Notes: generated from the letters alone by a model not told the origin. A stretch of 64,000 nt of DNA from an uncultured Bacteroides sp. (GCA_902388495.1 CABMPP010000011.1:39694-103693), one strand, 5' to 3'. Counted from the stretch's first letter, positions 7,714 through 17,408 are shown. A program made the numbers and translations.

Positions 7714-10700
7714 ATGAAACGACTTTCTTCGATAATGCTTGCAGGTTTGTTGTATCTTTGTACAGCGATGGTTTCGTGCGTGGGCACGGCTCCCACGAAG
7801 GAAGTACGCCTTATAGACTCGCTCAACCAGGCTGCCTATACTTATCGTTATAAAGACCTCGACTCGTCTTGTCATGCTGCTTCAAGGGCTTACCGCGAAG
7901 TGAGCCTTTACAAGCAAGGCAAGGCGGAAGCTTGCAATAATCTGGGCTTTTGCGCTTTCATGCGCATGGATTTTGAGCAGGCGGAGAAGTATCATCTGGA
8001 AGTTTACGACCTGACCAAAAACGAGCTGGAACTTCTGATTGCCGACATCGGTTTGATGAAGATTTATCAGCGGACTGCCTTGAACAAGGAGTTTTATGAC
8101 TATCGTAACAGTGCCCTGCGCCGCATGAAGCGAATCGCAGAGGACAACAATCTCTTTGTAGACAAACACGAGCGGTTGCGTCTGAATTATGCGCGCTCGG
8201 AATTCTATATTGTTTCTGCCGTCTATTATTATTATCTCCAGCAACGTCCGGAAGCTGTGGCGTCCATCAATGAAGTACCCGAAAATGAGGAACTGCTGGC
8301 GGACACCAACCAGTTGCTGTATTACCATTATATCAAAGGTTCTGCCGCTTTGTGCGAAGGCGAGACGCCGGACGAACAGCGGCTGCGTGAGTTTGATGAA
8401 CTGTATACTACCTGGCGCCTGGCATCGCGGAAAGGTTATCTTTACTTTGAAGGGAATGGCGTGCAGGGACTTGCCAACCTGATGGCCTCGCCAGATAATT
8501 ACGAGTTTTTCCAAGACCGCCGTTCGCATGCATTGACACGCTTCGGGGTGCCGGTGGACTCCTTGCTGCCGATGCGGTTGGGGCAGCTGGCTTTGCAGAA
8601 ATTCCGCCAGTACAACGACTTGTATCAGATAGCAGGAGCCTACGTGTCCATCGGCAAATACCTGAATGCACACGGTAAATATACGGAAGCCCTGGATACA
8701 TTGACGCTGGCCCTGGAGTGCGTGAATGACCATCACCGCCGCTTTTATGATTGCCACGACAGCCTGGACTGGTTGAAGGCGTTCGACCGTAGAGATACCA
8801 TCTGTGCCGAAAAAGCATGGATAGAACATAAACTGAAGACCGTACCCGAGTGGATATCCCGCATCCGCGAGCAGCTGAGTGTGACGTATGCCGGGCTCGA
8901 AATGAAGGAGAAGTCTGACTATAACCGTAATATCTATCTGGATATTCTGGAAGATACACGCCAGGATAAGGAACTGGAAAGCCGCTATCAGGCGTTGGAA
9001 AAAGAATCGAGGCAATTGAACGCCCTTCTTTCGCTGGTTATCGTGGGATTTGTCCTGGTGTTCGTTTTCTTCTGGTTCTTCAACAAGCGTTCCAAAACAC
9101 GGAGCAAGCTGCATCTTCAGCGTTTGCAACTTATGCTGGATATCTGCCAGAAGATTACGGCATCCATTCCCACAGATGCACAGACGGAAGAAGAAATCAT
9201 AGATGCCATTCAGACCGCCGTTTGTCCGGAACTGGAAAAGCTATTCGGAGTGAAAGACATACGCATTGAAGGCAGCCAAGTGATCTTTCCGCATAAGATG
9301 GGTAAAGAAGAGCAGGCAATGCTGCGTGTGATAACTCCCTACATCCAGTGGGCGCTCGACAATGGTATGACATCCATTTCCCTGGGCGATGAACGCCGGA
9401 GGCTGGAAAAGCAGCGTTACATCTACGAACAGCATATAGCCGGAAATAAACGACAGAATCTGATAAAGAAGGCATGCATGTCCATCGTGAATGGCATTCA
9501 CCCTTATATAGACCGTATTATTAATGAGGTGCACAAGCTCACTCAAAAAGGATTCATAGAGGACGAACGCATCAAACGGGAGAAGTACCAGTACATTGAC
9601 GAGTTAGTTACAACCATCAACGAATATAACGATATTCTGGCCCTGTGGATCAAGATGAAGCAAGGTACATTGAGCCTGAATATCGAAGGCTTTGAGCTGA
9701 ATGAGCTCTTTGAACTGATAAGGAAAGGAAACCGTGCTTTTGAAATGAAGCACCAACGTCTGGAAGTGCAGCCTACGGATGCCTGGGTAAAGGCTGACAA
9801 GGCTCTCACCTTGTTTATGATAAATACGTTGGCAGAGAATGCCCGCAAATATACTCCTCAGGGCGGCACGGTGAAAGTGTATGCGCGTCGGGCGGAGAAT
9901 TATGTAGAGATCTCGGTAGAGGACAATGGTTGCGGATTATCTGCCGAAGACGTGGCGCGCATTGTGGGTGAGAAGGTGTATGACTCGAAAGCAATCGGCA
10001 TGAACGATGCTCCCGACAAGGAAGAACTGAGAAAGAATAAGGGTAGCGGCTTCGGATTGATGAATTGCAAAGGGATTATCGAAAAATACCGTAAGACGAA
10101 CGACTTGTTCAAAGTATGCTTGTTCGATGTGGAGAGCACATTGGGAGAGGGGAGCCGGTTTTACTTCCGTTTGCCGGCCGGAGTCCGCAAGACTTTGTCG
10201 GTATTGCTTCTTGTGCTGTCTTTGGGAGTATCATCGTGCCAGAATAGGGCAGAAAGTGCTGCACCGGAAAGCATGGAGCAGGATTCTTTGGTATTGGCTG
10301 CACAGGATGAGTACGAAGTGTTGCTTGACCATGCATCCGATTATGCCAACGAGGCCTATTATTGCAATGTGGACGGAGAGTACGAAATGGCGTTGCAGTA
10401 CGTTGACTCGGCAATGCATTGCCTGAACGAACACTATAAGCAGTATGCATCTTCTCCGCAGCGCTACATGACCTTGACGGGCGAAGGCGCACCAGCGGAA
10501 CTGGACTGGTGGAACGAAATGTTCAACTCCGACTTCCATGTAATATTGGATATAAGGAATGAAGCGGCAGTTTCTTTCCTTGCACTGAAACAGTGGGATG
10601 CTTATAGTTACAATAACGCGGCTTATACCACTATGTATAAATTGTTGGGAGAAGACCAGTCTTTGGAAGACTATTGCCGGCAACTGGAACGCTCCACCAA

Positions 10701-12060
10701 TAACAAAATGGTGGGTATTCTGCTGGCCGTTATCCTGCTGTTTGTGCTGTGGCTGGGGTATTACATCCTCAACTTCCGCAAACGCCTGGTCGACCGCTGG
10801 AATTTGGAGCAGGTACTCGAAATCAATGGAAGGGTATTTAAGGCATCCTTGCTGCCCGTCACGGAGACGGAAGAAATGTTGCAACGCGAAGAAGATACCC
10901 TGAAAGAAATTCCGTTGCAGATTGTAAACTCGGCTTTCGATGCCGTGAACGAGTTGTTGAGCATCGACCGGCTGAGCATCGCAGTTTATAATGAAGCGAC
11001 CCATCGCCTGGAATATACATCCAATCCGGCAGAGGACACTACAGCCGAAGAAGAAATGCCCTGGAAGGTTTTCATGAAGCGTTGCTTTGAACAACAGACG
11101 TATCTGACTGAAAAGGGAATGCAAGCATTGCCGCTCATTGTAGATGCCGGGAGTGCCTGCCGCTGCATCGGTGTGCTGTGCCTGGAACGCCGGGAGGGAA
11201 CGGAGCAGGAGACCGACCATCTGCTGCTGGAATTGATTGCGCGATATGTGGCTATTGTCATCTTCAATGCAGTGGTGAAGCTTGCCACAAAATACCGGGA
11301 TATCGAAACTGCCCAGGATGAAGCCCGACGCGCTTCGTGGGAAGACAGCCTGCTGCATGTGCAGAATATGGTGCTGGATAACTGCCTTTCCACCATCAAG
11401 CATGAAACGATTTATTATCCGAATAAAATCAAGCAACTGATAGGGAAACTTCGTTCCGGACAACCGACAGAGGATGAAGAACGCGAGACTGTGGCTGCCA
11501 TCAGTGAACTGATAGAGTATTATAAAGGTATATTTACGATACTCAGTTCGTGCGCTTCCCGTCAACTGGAAGAAGTAACTTTCCGCCGGACGGTGATAGC
11601 TGTGCCGCAACTGATGGCTGCTGCCGAGAAGTATTTTCGTAAAGCAAGCAAGGGGAGCAAATTGCGAATAGACCTCCATGTGGCGGTGCAGGACGAACGG
11701 GTGGTGGGTGATTGGAATCAATTGCGTTTCCTACTGGAGAACCTAATAGACGAAGCCCTTTCCGCTCCTTTGGATGGAGACCTTTATCTGACGGCAATAG
11801 AGGAGGATGAATTTGTACGCTTTTTATTTACAGATATGCGCAGGGAGAAAACCCGTGAAGAGTTGAACCAATTGTTCTATCCCAATCTGGCACGTATGAC
11901 GGCCGGCGAGAAGGGCGAGTTGCGTGGTACGGAGTATCTGGTTTGCAAGCAGATTATTCGCGACCACGACGAGTACGCCGGACGCCGGGGATGCCGCATC
12001 AATGCCGAAGCGGGTAAAGAAGGAGGTTTCACTGTGTATTTCACACTACCGAAAAAATAG
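7714..12060 (+). CDS. tandem double-module membrane sensor histidine kinase (DUF5112/DUF5113-type)
   Basis: This 1448-residue protein joins two sensor kinases. Module 1 has a lipoprotein-like signal (lipobox MVSC), TPR-like periplasmic helices, a membrane helix near 438-456, a candidate phosphoacceptor His near 596, and an HATPase with N-box near 700-712, DNGCGLS near 735 and GSGFGL near 775. Module 2 starts with a second hydrophobic segment ending in SSC (about 829-843), then a periplasmic segment, a helix near 999-1019, a GAF-like region, an HETIYYP H-box (His near 1230) and a degenerate HATPase (near 1335-1440). The two extra membrane segments keep both kinases cytoplasmic. The start may instead be 7735. 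The response regulator follows after 3 bp. Confidence 0.82.
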   Translation: MKRLSSIMLAGLLYLCTAMVSCVGTAPTKEVRLIDSLNQAAYTYRYKDLDSSCHAASRAYREVSLYKQGKAEACNNLGFCAFMRMDFEQAEKYHLEVYDLTKNELELLIADIGLMKIYQRTALNKEFYDYRNSALRRMKRIAEDNNLFVDKHERLRLNYARSEFYIVSAVYYYYLQQRPEAVASINEVPENEELLADTNQLLYYHYIKGSAALCEGETPDEQRLREFDELYTTWRLASRKGYLYFEGNGVQGLANLMASPDNYEFFQDRRSHALTRFGVPVDSLLPMRLGQLALQKFRQYNDLYQIAGAYVSIGKYLNAHGKYTEALDTLTLALECVNDHHRRFYDCHDSLDWLKAFDRRDTICAEKAWIEHKLKTVPEWISRIREQLSVTYAGLEMKEKSDYNRNIYLDILEDTRQDKELESRYQALEKESRQLNALLSLVIVGFVLVFVFFWFFNKRSKTRSKLHLQRLQLMLDICQKITASIPTDAQTEEEIIDAIQTAVCPELEKLFGVKDIRIEGSQVIFPHKMGKEEQAMLRVITPYIQWALDNGMTSISLGDERRRLEKQRYIYEQHIAGNKRQNLIKKACMSIVNGIHPYIDRIINEVHKLTQKGFIEDERIKREKYQYIDELVTTINEYNDILALWIKMKQGTLSLNIEGFELNELFELIRKGNRAFEMKHQRLEVQPTDAWVKADKALTLFMINTLAENARKYTPQGGTVKVYARRAENYVEISVEDNGCGLSAEDVARIVGEKVYDSKAIGMNDAPDKEELRKNKGSGFGLMNCKGIIEKYRKTNDLFKVCLFDVESTLGEGSRFYFRLPAGVRKTLSVLLLVLSLGVSSCQNRAESAAPESMEQDSLVLAAQDEYEVLLDHASDYANEAYYCNVDGEYEMALQYVDSAMHCLNEHYKQYASSPQRYMTLTGEGAPAELDWWNEMFNSDFHVILDIRNEAAVSFLALKQWDAYSYNNAAYTTMYKLLGEDQSLEDYCRQLERSTNNKMVGILLAVILLFVLWLGYYILNFRKRLVDRWNLEQVLEINGRVFKASLLPVTETEEMLQREEDTLKEIPLQIVNSAFDAVNELLSIDRLSIAVYNEATHRLEYTSNPAEDTTAEEEMPWKVFMKRCFEQQTYLTEKGMQALPLIVDAGSACRCIGVLCLERREGTEQETDHLLLELIARYVAIVIFNAVVKLATKYRDIETAQDEARRASWEDSLLHVQNMVLDNCLSTIKHETIYYPNKIKQLIGKLRSGQPTEDEERETVAAISELIEYYKGIFTILSSCASRQLEEVTFRRTVIAVPQLMAAAEKYFRKASKGSKLRIDLHVAVQDERVVGDWNQLRFLLENLIDEALSAPLDGDLYLTAIEEDEFVRFLFTDMRREKTREELNQLFYPNLARMTAGEKGELRGTEYLVCKQIIRDHDEYAGRRGCRINAEAGKEGGFTVYFTLPKK

Positions 12061-12063
12061 AAT

Positions 12064-12792
12064 ATGGAAGACAAGAAATTTAAAGTTATCATCGTTGAGG
12101 ATGTTAAGTTGGAACTGAAAGGTACGGAAGAAATCTTCCGTCACGAAATTCCCAATGCAGAAGTCATAGGCACTGCCATGACCGAACAAGAGTTCTGGAC
12201 ATTGATTGAGGCGGGTGTTCCCGATCTCGTCCTGCTCGATTTAGGGTTGGGAGGTTCCACCACTATCGGCGTAGATATCTGCCGGAATATCTTCAAACGT
12301 TATCCGGGAGTACATGTACTGATATTTACCGGAGAGATTCTGAATGAGAAATTATGGGTCGATGTACTCGAAGCCGGAGCAGACGGCATTATTCTGAAGA
12401 CCGGTGAGCTGCTTACCAAGACGGATGTACAGGCCGTGATGGATGGCAAAAAGCTGGTTTTCAATTATCCGATCCTGGAGAAGATAGTAGAGCGCTTTAA
12501 AAAATCGGTTTTGAATGATGCCAAACGCCAGGAAGCTGTCATCAGCTACGACATCGACGAATATGACGAACGTTTCCTGCGTCATCTGGCATTGGGGTAC
12601 ACCAAGGAGATGATTGCCAATCTGAAGGGTATGCCGTTCGGAGTGAAATCGTTGGAGAAGCGACAGAATGACCTGGTAGGGCGTCTTTTTCCACCCAGCG
12701 AACGAGTGGGGGTGAATGCCACGCGCCTGGCAGTGCGCGCACTGGAACTTCGCATCCTGGACATTGACAACCTGGAACCGGACGACGAATAA
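12064..12792 (+). CDS. response regulator with C-terminal helix-turn-helix-like domain
   Basis: This 242-residue protein has an N-terminal receiver domain: acidic pair E12/D13, phosphoacceptor D59 in LVLLDLGLGG, the switch Thr in IFTGE and the conserved Lys in ILKTGE. The C-terminal part (ALGYTKEMIANLKGMPFGVKS) resembles a LuxR-type HTH, pointing to transcription control. It lies 3 bp after the double sensor kinase, so they form one two-component system. Confidence 0.86.
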   Translation: MEDKKFKVIIVEDVKLELKGTEEIFRHEIPNAEVIGTAMTEQEFWTLIEAGVPDLVLLDLGLGGSTTIGVDICRNIFKRYPGVHVLIFTGEILNEKLWVDVLEAGADGIILKTGELLTKTDVQAVMDGKKLVFNYPILEKIVERFKKSVLNDAKRQEAVISYDIDEYDERFLRHLALGYTKEMIANLKGMPFGVKSLEKRQNDLVGRLFPPSERVGVNATRLAVRALELRILDIDNLEPDDE

Positions 12793-12813
12793 GTTTTATT
12801 TTAAATTCGACCT

Positions 12814-14268
12814 ATGAGGAATAAATGGCGCATGCCACATCCCGCAACGATGTTCTTCCTGCTGACGCTGGCAGTCATCCTTTTGTCCTGGATATTCGAT
12901 GTCTATGGCCTGAAGGTGGTGTTGCCACAGACGGGAGAGGAGATACGCGTGCAGAGCTTGCTGAGTCCGGAAGGCATCCGCTGGCTGTTGCGTCATGTCA
13001 TAACCAACTTCACTGGGTTTGCTCCGCTGGGATTGGTGATTGTGGCGATGTTCGGCATCGGGGTGGCGCAGCATTCGGGTTTCATTGATGCCTGCATCCG
13101 TAGAGGGGTGCGGCGGCAACGTGATCCCTGGCGCATTATTCTTTGGGTGATTGTGTTAGGGTTGTTGTCCAATGTAGTGGGAGATGCAGGGTACATCATC
13201 TTGCTGCCTATAGCTGCAACGCTGTTCCAGTCCGTCGGACTGCATCCCGTAGGAGGCATCATTGCGGCGTATATCTCCGTGTCCTGCGGATATAGCGCCA
13301 ATATCTTCCTGAGTACCCTGGATGCCATGCTTTCTGCAACGACGCAAGAGGCGGCCGATATGGTAAATATAGCTCCCGGACAAACGGGACCGTTGTGCAA
13401 TTATTATTTTCTGTTCGCTTCGGCTTTTCTGCTTGCATTCATTATTTATTATATCACCCGTAAGAGCTTGTTGCCGCGGCTGGGCACGTATGAAGGCGAT
13501 ATCTGTTTTAATGGCTACAAGCAATTGTCGCGCAAGGAGCGGAGGGCGATGATAAGTGCGGTCACTGTGGGTTTGCTGTATGCGGCAATTATATTATGGG
13601 CTACTTTTTCTTCATGGGGAATATTGCGGAGTGTCAATGGCGGTCTGATCCGTTCTCCGTTCATTGTCGGCATCCTGTTCCTGATTTCTTTGGGTATAGG
13701 GCTGATGGGGATGGTGTATGGATTTGCTTCCGGTCGCTACCGTACGGACGGTGATGTGATTGAGGGGCTGACTCAGCCTATGAAACTACTTGGCGTTTAT
13801 TTCGTGATAGCTTTCTTTGCTTCGCAGATGTTTGCCTGCTTTGAGTATTCCCATCTGGATAAATGCATTGCCATTATGGGAGCGGATTTGCTCTCTTCCG
13901 TTCGTTTGGGCAGCCTGTGGATATTGATTCTATTCATCTTATTCACGGCTCTGGTCAATCTCATCATGGTGTCTGCTACGGCAAAGTGGACTTTTATGGC
14001 TTTCATCTTTGTGCCGGTATTGGCCGGTATGGGCATTTCTCCGGATATGGCGCAATGCGCTTTCCGTATCGGCGACAGTGCCACAAATGCCATCACGCCT
14101 TTTATGTTCTACATGCCGCTGGTGCTGACTTATATGCAGCAATACGACAAGCAGTCCACGTACGGCTCCCTGCTTAAATACACGTGGAGGTACTCGCTGG
14201 CCATTCTCCTGGCTTGGACGGCATTGTTCGTACTTTGGTATATCAGCGGCTTGCCATTGGGACTATAG
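12814..14268 (+). CDS. abgT: AbgT-family transporter
   Basis: This 484-residue polytopic membrane protein has about 11-13 hydrophobic helices and the AbgT-type stretches GDAGYIILLPIAA and SATAKWTFMAFIFVPVL. Family members import p-aminobenzoyl-glutamate or export sulfonamides. The substrate here cannot be read from sequence. It follows the response regulator by 21 bp and may be cotranscribed. Its last 6 bp overlap rpiA, which converges on it. Confidence 0.87.
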   Translation: MRNKWRMPHPATMFFLLTLAVILLSWIFDVYGLKVVLPQTGEEIRVQSLLSPEGIRWLLRHVITNFTGFAPLGLVIVAMFGIGVAQHSGFIDACIRRGVRRQRDPWRIILWVIVLGLLSNVVGDAGYIILLPIAATLFQSVGLHPVGGIIAAYISVSCGYSANIFLSTLDAMLSATTQEAADMVNIAPGQTGPLCNYYFLFASAFLLAFIIYYITRKSLLPRLGTYEGDICFNGYKQLSRKERRAMISAVTVGLLYAAIILWATFSSWGILRSVNGGLIRSPFIVGILFLISLGIGLMGMVYGFASGRYRTDGDVIEGLTQPMKLLGVYFVIAFFASQMFACFEYSHLDKCIAIMGADLLSSVRLGSLWILILFILFTALVNLIMVSATAKWTFMAFIFVPVLAGMGISPDMAQCAFRIGDSATNAITPFMFYMPLVLTYMQQYDKQSTYGSLLKYTWRYSLAILLAWTALFVLWYISGLPLGL

Positions 14269-14961
14269 CACTACTACTTCAACATCATAGCCGATAAAAA
14301 GGCCGCTTTCAATGACACCGGTGATTGATTTCAGCTCCCGTTCTAAATCGGGAGCGATATCTCTGAAACGGACATCAAGAATGAAATTACCATTCTCTGT
14401 GAAGATGGGGCCATCTTTTCCACCGGCAAGGCGCAAGGTTATTTCGGAAGCACCCAATTGGCGTATTTCGTTTTCTACAAGATTGAGGGCACCGGGGAAA
14501 ACTTCTACCGGTATGGGGAAATTGCATCCTAATTTGTTGACTATTTTACTTTTATCGATAACAATGTAGCTTTTGCCACTGCTTTTAATCAGAAGTTTTT
14601 CCTTAAACATTGCTCCTCCGCGTCCTTTTATCAGGTTGTGCTGAGGATCTACTTCATCGGCTCCGTCAAACGTCCAATCCGGCTGCTTGCTCCAAAGGGT
14701 GGTTTGCGGTATGCCAAGTTGTACGCATGTCATGGAAATCTCTGTAGAAGCCGGAATGACTTCTATGTGCAGAGCCTCTTTGCGAATCCGTTCGGCCAAT
14801 GCCAATAAAGTAAGATAGACGGTAGATCCGGAGCCTGCCCCGATGATATCGCCTTCTTTGGCCAATTGTGCCATTTCATGGGCAACAAGTTCCTTGCTTA
14901 CTCTGTTTGTAATCGGGGCCGACCACTGCAGATGCTTTATCAACTGATTATCCCATTTCAT
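14263..14961 (-). CDS. rpiA: ribose-5-phosphate isomerase A
   Basis: This 232-residue protein interconverts ribose-5-phosphate and ribulose-5-phosphate in the pentose phosphate pathway. It shows GAGSGSTVYL near residue 42, DGADEVD near 99 and KGRGGAMFKEK near 111 (catalytic Glu/Lys region), all diagnostic. Length fits. It is convergent with abgT, with a 6-bp overlap and no terminator between them. Confidence 0.94.
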   Translation of the reverse strand: MKWDNQLIKHLQWSAPITNRVSKELVAHEMAQLAKEGDIIGAGSGSTVYLTLLALAERIRKEALHIEVIPASTEISMTCVQLGIPQTTLWSKQPDWTFDGADEVDPQHNLIKGRGGAMFKEKLLIKSSGKSYIVIDKSKIVNKLGCNFPIPVEVFPGALNLVENEIRQLGASEITLRLAGGKDGPIFTENGNFILDVRFRDIAPDLERELKSITGVIESGLFIGYDVEVVVL

Positions 14962-14972
14962 GCCTCTTGGAT

Positions 14973-15143
14973 TTATTCGTTGTTATCTTCTTCATCATCA
15001 GTCAGGTTGTTAAGCTCTACTTCGAGATCGACCAACTCTTTTTCCCAAATCTTCCGGACTTGCTCCGGTGTATCTTTCGGAGCTTCTTTGATGCGTTTCT
15101 GAGCTAATGAAACCTCATGCTCCAATTGTGAACGTCTACTCAT
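14973..15143 (-). CDS. 56-residue charged protein of unknown function
   Basis: The minus strand reads MSRRSQLEHEVSLAQKRIKE and ends in an acidic tail (DDEEDNNE). It is predicted helical, probably a short coiled coil. It lies 11 bp upstream of rpiA on the same strand, so the two may be cotranscribed. I recognise no family. Confidence 0.6.
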   Translation of the reverse strand: MSRRSQLEHEVSLAQKRIKEAPKDTPEQVRKIWEKELVDLEVELNNLTDDEEDNNE

Positions 15144-15290
15144 ACTCTTTATTTTTATTGTTTATAGTAAAACAAGTATTCAGTTGTAAATGTTCTGGAA
15201 AATTTATATAGAAAAGATGGATCTTAATCATTCTTCCTCAATGGTAAAGGGGATTTTCTCTATAAGCAACAAATATTTTAGATATAAAAA

Positions 15291-15321
15291 TTTGCAGTAT
15301 TCGTAAAAAAGCGTACCTTTG
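15291..15321 (+). promoter_or_regulatory. consensus Bacteroides promoter for tRNA-Arg
   Basis: TTTG at 15291-15294 and TACCTTTG at 15314-15321 are separated by 19 bp, an exact match to the primary sigma factor consensus. The tRNA starts 16 bp downstream. Confidence 0.85.
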
Positions 15322-15337
15322 CACCGCAATTAAGGAT

Positions 15338-15411
<74 letters not shown>

Positions 15412-15417
15412 CAAAGT

Positions 15418-15460
15418 AAAACCGTAGATGTTTGTTTGTCAAATGTTTACGGTTTTCTTG
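15418..15460 (+). terminator. terminator after tRNA-Arg, near the presumed left attachment site
   Basis: AAAACCGTA (15418-15426) pairs with TACGGTTTT (15448-15456), followed by a T-rich run. A direct repeat of GTCCGCAT lies just downstream near 15472 and 15483. The exact att core needs the right junction, which is outside the window. Confidence 0.6.
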
Positions 15461-15630
15461 TTTCTGGAATAGTCCGCATTTTGTCCGCATTCATATTTTG
15501 AGAAGGAAAAGCTGGGGAATGATGCCCAACTTACATTATAGGTTTTGTTCCCTCGCTGATTTTAGGCGTTGGGACATATCCTGCTTCCTATTTTCTTCTT
15601 AATCTCTGAGATATTTCTATTTATTGAATA
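15461..15630. other. non-coding stretch at left prophage edge
   Basis: I see no supportable gene. Apart from the GTCCGCAT direct repeat the sequence is unremarkable. It separates tRNA-Arg from the leftward lipoprotein gene and should contain or border attL. Confidence 0.4.
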
Positions 15631-15939
15631 TTACCTCAAATCCTTTAACTCATAGAAATTTCCATCTATATGTATTGTCGTTCCGACAGTCTCAAAAGAG
15701 ATTTGCTCTCTCACCATACCTCCAAGCGAATTCTTAGCTCCGTAATCAAGTTCCCAATTTACAGTATATTCCCCATCTTTTGTATATTTTTCACTGTATA
15801 TTTTAAATGAATCAGGGTCTTTTAGTATATGGTTGAAGTAGGCTTTATATGTTGTTCTTCCTTCAGATACCGCTTTGTCGCAAGCTGTAAACAGCATTAT
15901 TGGCAGAATTGCTACCAGTATAAATAAAAACTTCTTCAT
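15631..15939 (-). CDS. small prophage lipoprotein
   Basis: This 102-residue protein has a signal peptide ending in the lipobox LFTAC (Cys near residue 20), so it is probably a lipidated envelope protein. The mature part contains a DPDSFKIY motif and predicted beta strands. It lies downstream of the nuclease and repressor genes on the same strand, in a segment likely expressed in the lysogen. Superinfection-exclusion lipoproteins occupy such positions in other prophages; that role is inference. Confidence 0.65.
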   Translation of the reverse strand: MKKFLFILVAILPIMLFTACDKAVSEGRTTYKAYFNHILKDPDSFKIYSEKYTKDGEYTVNWELDYGAKNSLGGMVREQISFETVGTTIHIDGNFYELKDLR

Positions 15940-15943
15940 AATC

Positions 15944-17404
15944 TTAAATATTTAGTTTGTTCTTTAACTCGTTGAATAAATCGGAGGTTTCCATGTCTGA
16001 CCAAGCATATCTCCTGTATCTACTTCGGTCGAATCCTTGCATCTTTTCATATACAAAAAGATAAAACTTGTCGCATAAGACAATCACCGAAGATTCAAGT
16101 AATCTGGCATAGGAACGAGCTTGTAGAAATGCCTCTTCTATTTCTTGATTGTTCTTCATATAGAGTTTTGCTTCAATCAAGACATTTGCTTTTATATCAT
16201 CTTCTTTCCCGTTATAGTGAAGAATGTAATCAGGGAATATTCTATGCCCTCTTCCTGCTTTTAAAGAAAGTTGTCGAATGAAATCTTTATTCTCATGCAA
16301 TCCCATAGCATTTAGCAATGGTTCTAACAACAGCTTTTCTACATCATGCTCAAGCTCTATATTTACGTTTTGGGGTAGGGTAGGAGCATATAATTTGGGC
16401 AAGGCTTCTGTGTCAAATCCTTTATCTTCTATCATGCGAATAAGTTCTGAATAATCCTCGCTACTCATCGGCCATCCGTTTACACCCTGGAACTTTTTTC
16501 TAATAAGCGGATGCTTAGAAAAATATTCATCAGCCTGAAGTTCTTTTAAGGTAATATGCGGTATTTCTATTTTCCCACTTATGTAGGTGTTACTATAATA
16601 GTGAAAAAATGGGTCTACCACACCATCTGTTTGCGCTATCCAAATGCAAGTAATTGCGCTAATAGGGAATGTTTCGTAATGAACGAGAATATCTCCTTTT
16701 CTTGTTTCTGGATTGGCTTGCCAAAATGAGCTGTTTAAACTCTGCTCTTCTGGTGATATAAGCCCACCTATAAACCAAGATTGTGCAGGTTTGGGGATGT
16801 TTGTTATTTCTTTTGAAGTGTAATTATGCGCAAAGTCATATAAGAAAGCGCATAACTCAGCAGGAGACAGATTGTTTTCTATTCTGAACTGATAGAATAC
16901 TTCACATAGTTGCCAGTAATACACACACCTTGCTCTATAGTCAGATTTCTTAGGCATAGACGGTAATTCTATCTCAAATGTGTCAGCTATCTTGTTTAAA
17001 TCAAACTGCCTGCATACAAATAAATTTGGGAAGAAATATTCTGGTGCATAATAATATAGCAAAAAGGAAATGACGGAGTTTGCTTGCAGCATTAACTGAT
17101 AATCTCCGTGATTAATATAAGACTCTCCTTCGACTTTGATGCCTAAGGTAATAAGGTTATTGTATAGTGCTTTTGCCTCTTGGGCATTATTAGGATTTCT
17201 GTATTCCGATATTCCATAACAGAATATAGCTTCACAAGCTTCTTTAAAATCGGATTCGCTTATAAATTTCGCAAATGCAGAATTGTATTTAACGAACAAA
17301 TCATATTCTGACATATTCTCTGCTGCATCTGCAAACTCCTTTATGACTTTTTGTCCGTCAGGGAGTTGCTTATATAAATTCCATGTGTATTGTTCGAACT
17401 TCAT
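15944..17404 (-). CDS. predicted EVE/PUA-like domain plus PD-(D/E)XK nuclease (defence candidate)
   Basis: This 486-residue protein appears to have three parts: an N-terminal helical region (1-200), a middle EVE/PUA-like region (about 210-330: WQANPE, GDILVHY, CIWIAQ, DPFF, LRR-less IxLxEL then FQGVNG), and a C-terminal HsdR-N-like nuclease (355-486) with FPD (D392) and IEAK (E411, K413) as candidate catalytic residues. EVE domains bind modified bases and fuse to nucleases in modification-dependent restriction. It sits next to the repressor, so it is probably expressed in lysogeny against other phages. The EVE assignment is by pattern only. Confidence 0.6.
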   Translation of the reverse strand: MKFEQYTWNLYKQLPDGQKVIKEFADAAENMSEYDLFVKYNSAFAKFISESDFKEACEAIFCYGISEYRNPNNAQEAKALYNNLITLGIKVEGESYINHGDYQLMLQANSVISFLLYYYAPEYFFPNLFVCRQFDLNKIADTFEIELPSMPKKSDYRARCVYYWQLCEVFYQFRIENNLSPAELCAFLYDFAHNYTSKEITNIPKPAQSWFIGGLISPEEQSLNSSFWQANPETRKGDILVHYETFPISAITCIWIAQTDGVVDPFFHYYSNTYISGKIEIPHITLKELQADEYFSKHPLIRKKFQGVNGWPMSSEDYSELIRMIEDKGFDTEALPKLYAPTLPQNVNIELEHDVEKLLLEPLLNAMGLHENKDFIRQLSLKAGRGHRIFPDYILHYNGKEDDIKANVLIEAKLYMKNNQEIEEAFLQARSYARLLESSVIVLCDKFYLFVYEKMQGFDRSRYRRYAWSDMETSDLFNELKNKLNI

Positions 17405-17408
17405 AGAA

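Noticed and set aside
7882..9129. 415-residue minus-strand ORF
   Set aside because: Shadow of the sensor kinase's first module; no domain, no promoter, no neighbouring genes on that strand.
10231..11721. 496-residue minus-strand ORF opposite the sensor kinase
   Set aside because: It is antisense to a well supported gene, its sequence has no recognisable domains, and its length follows from the codon bias of the sense gene.
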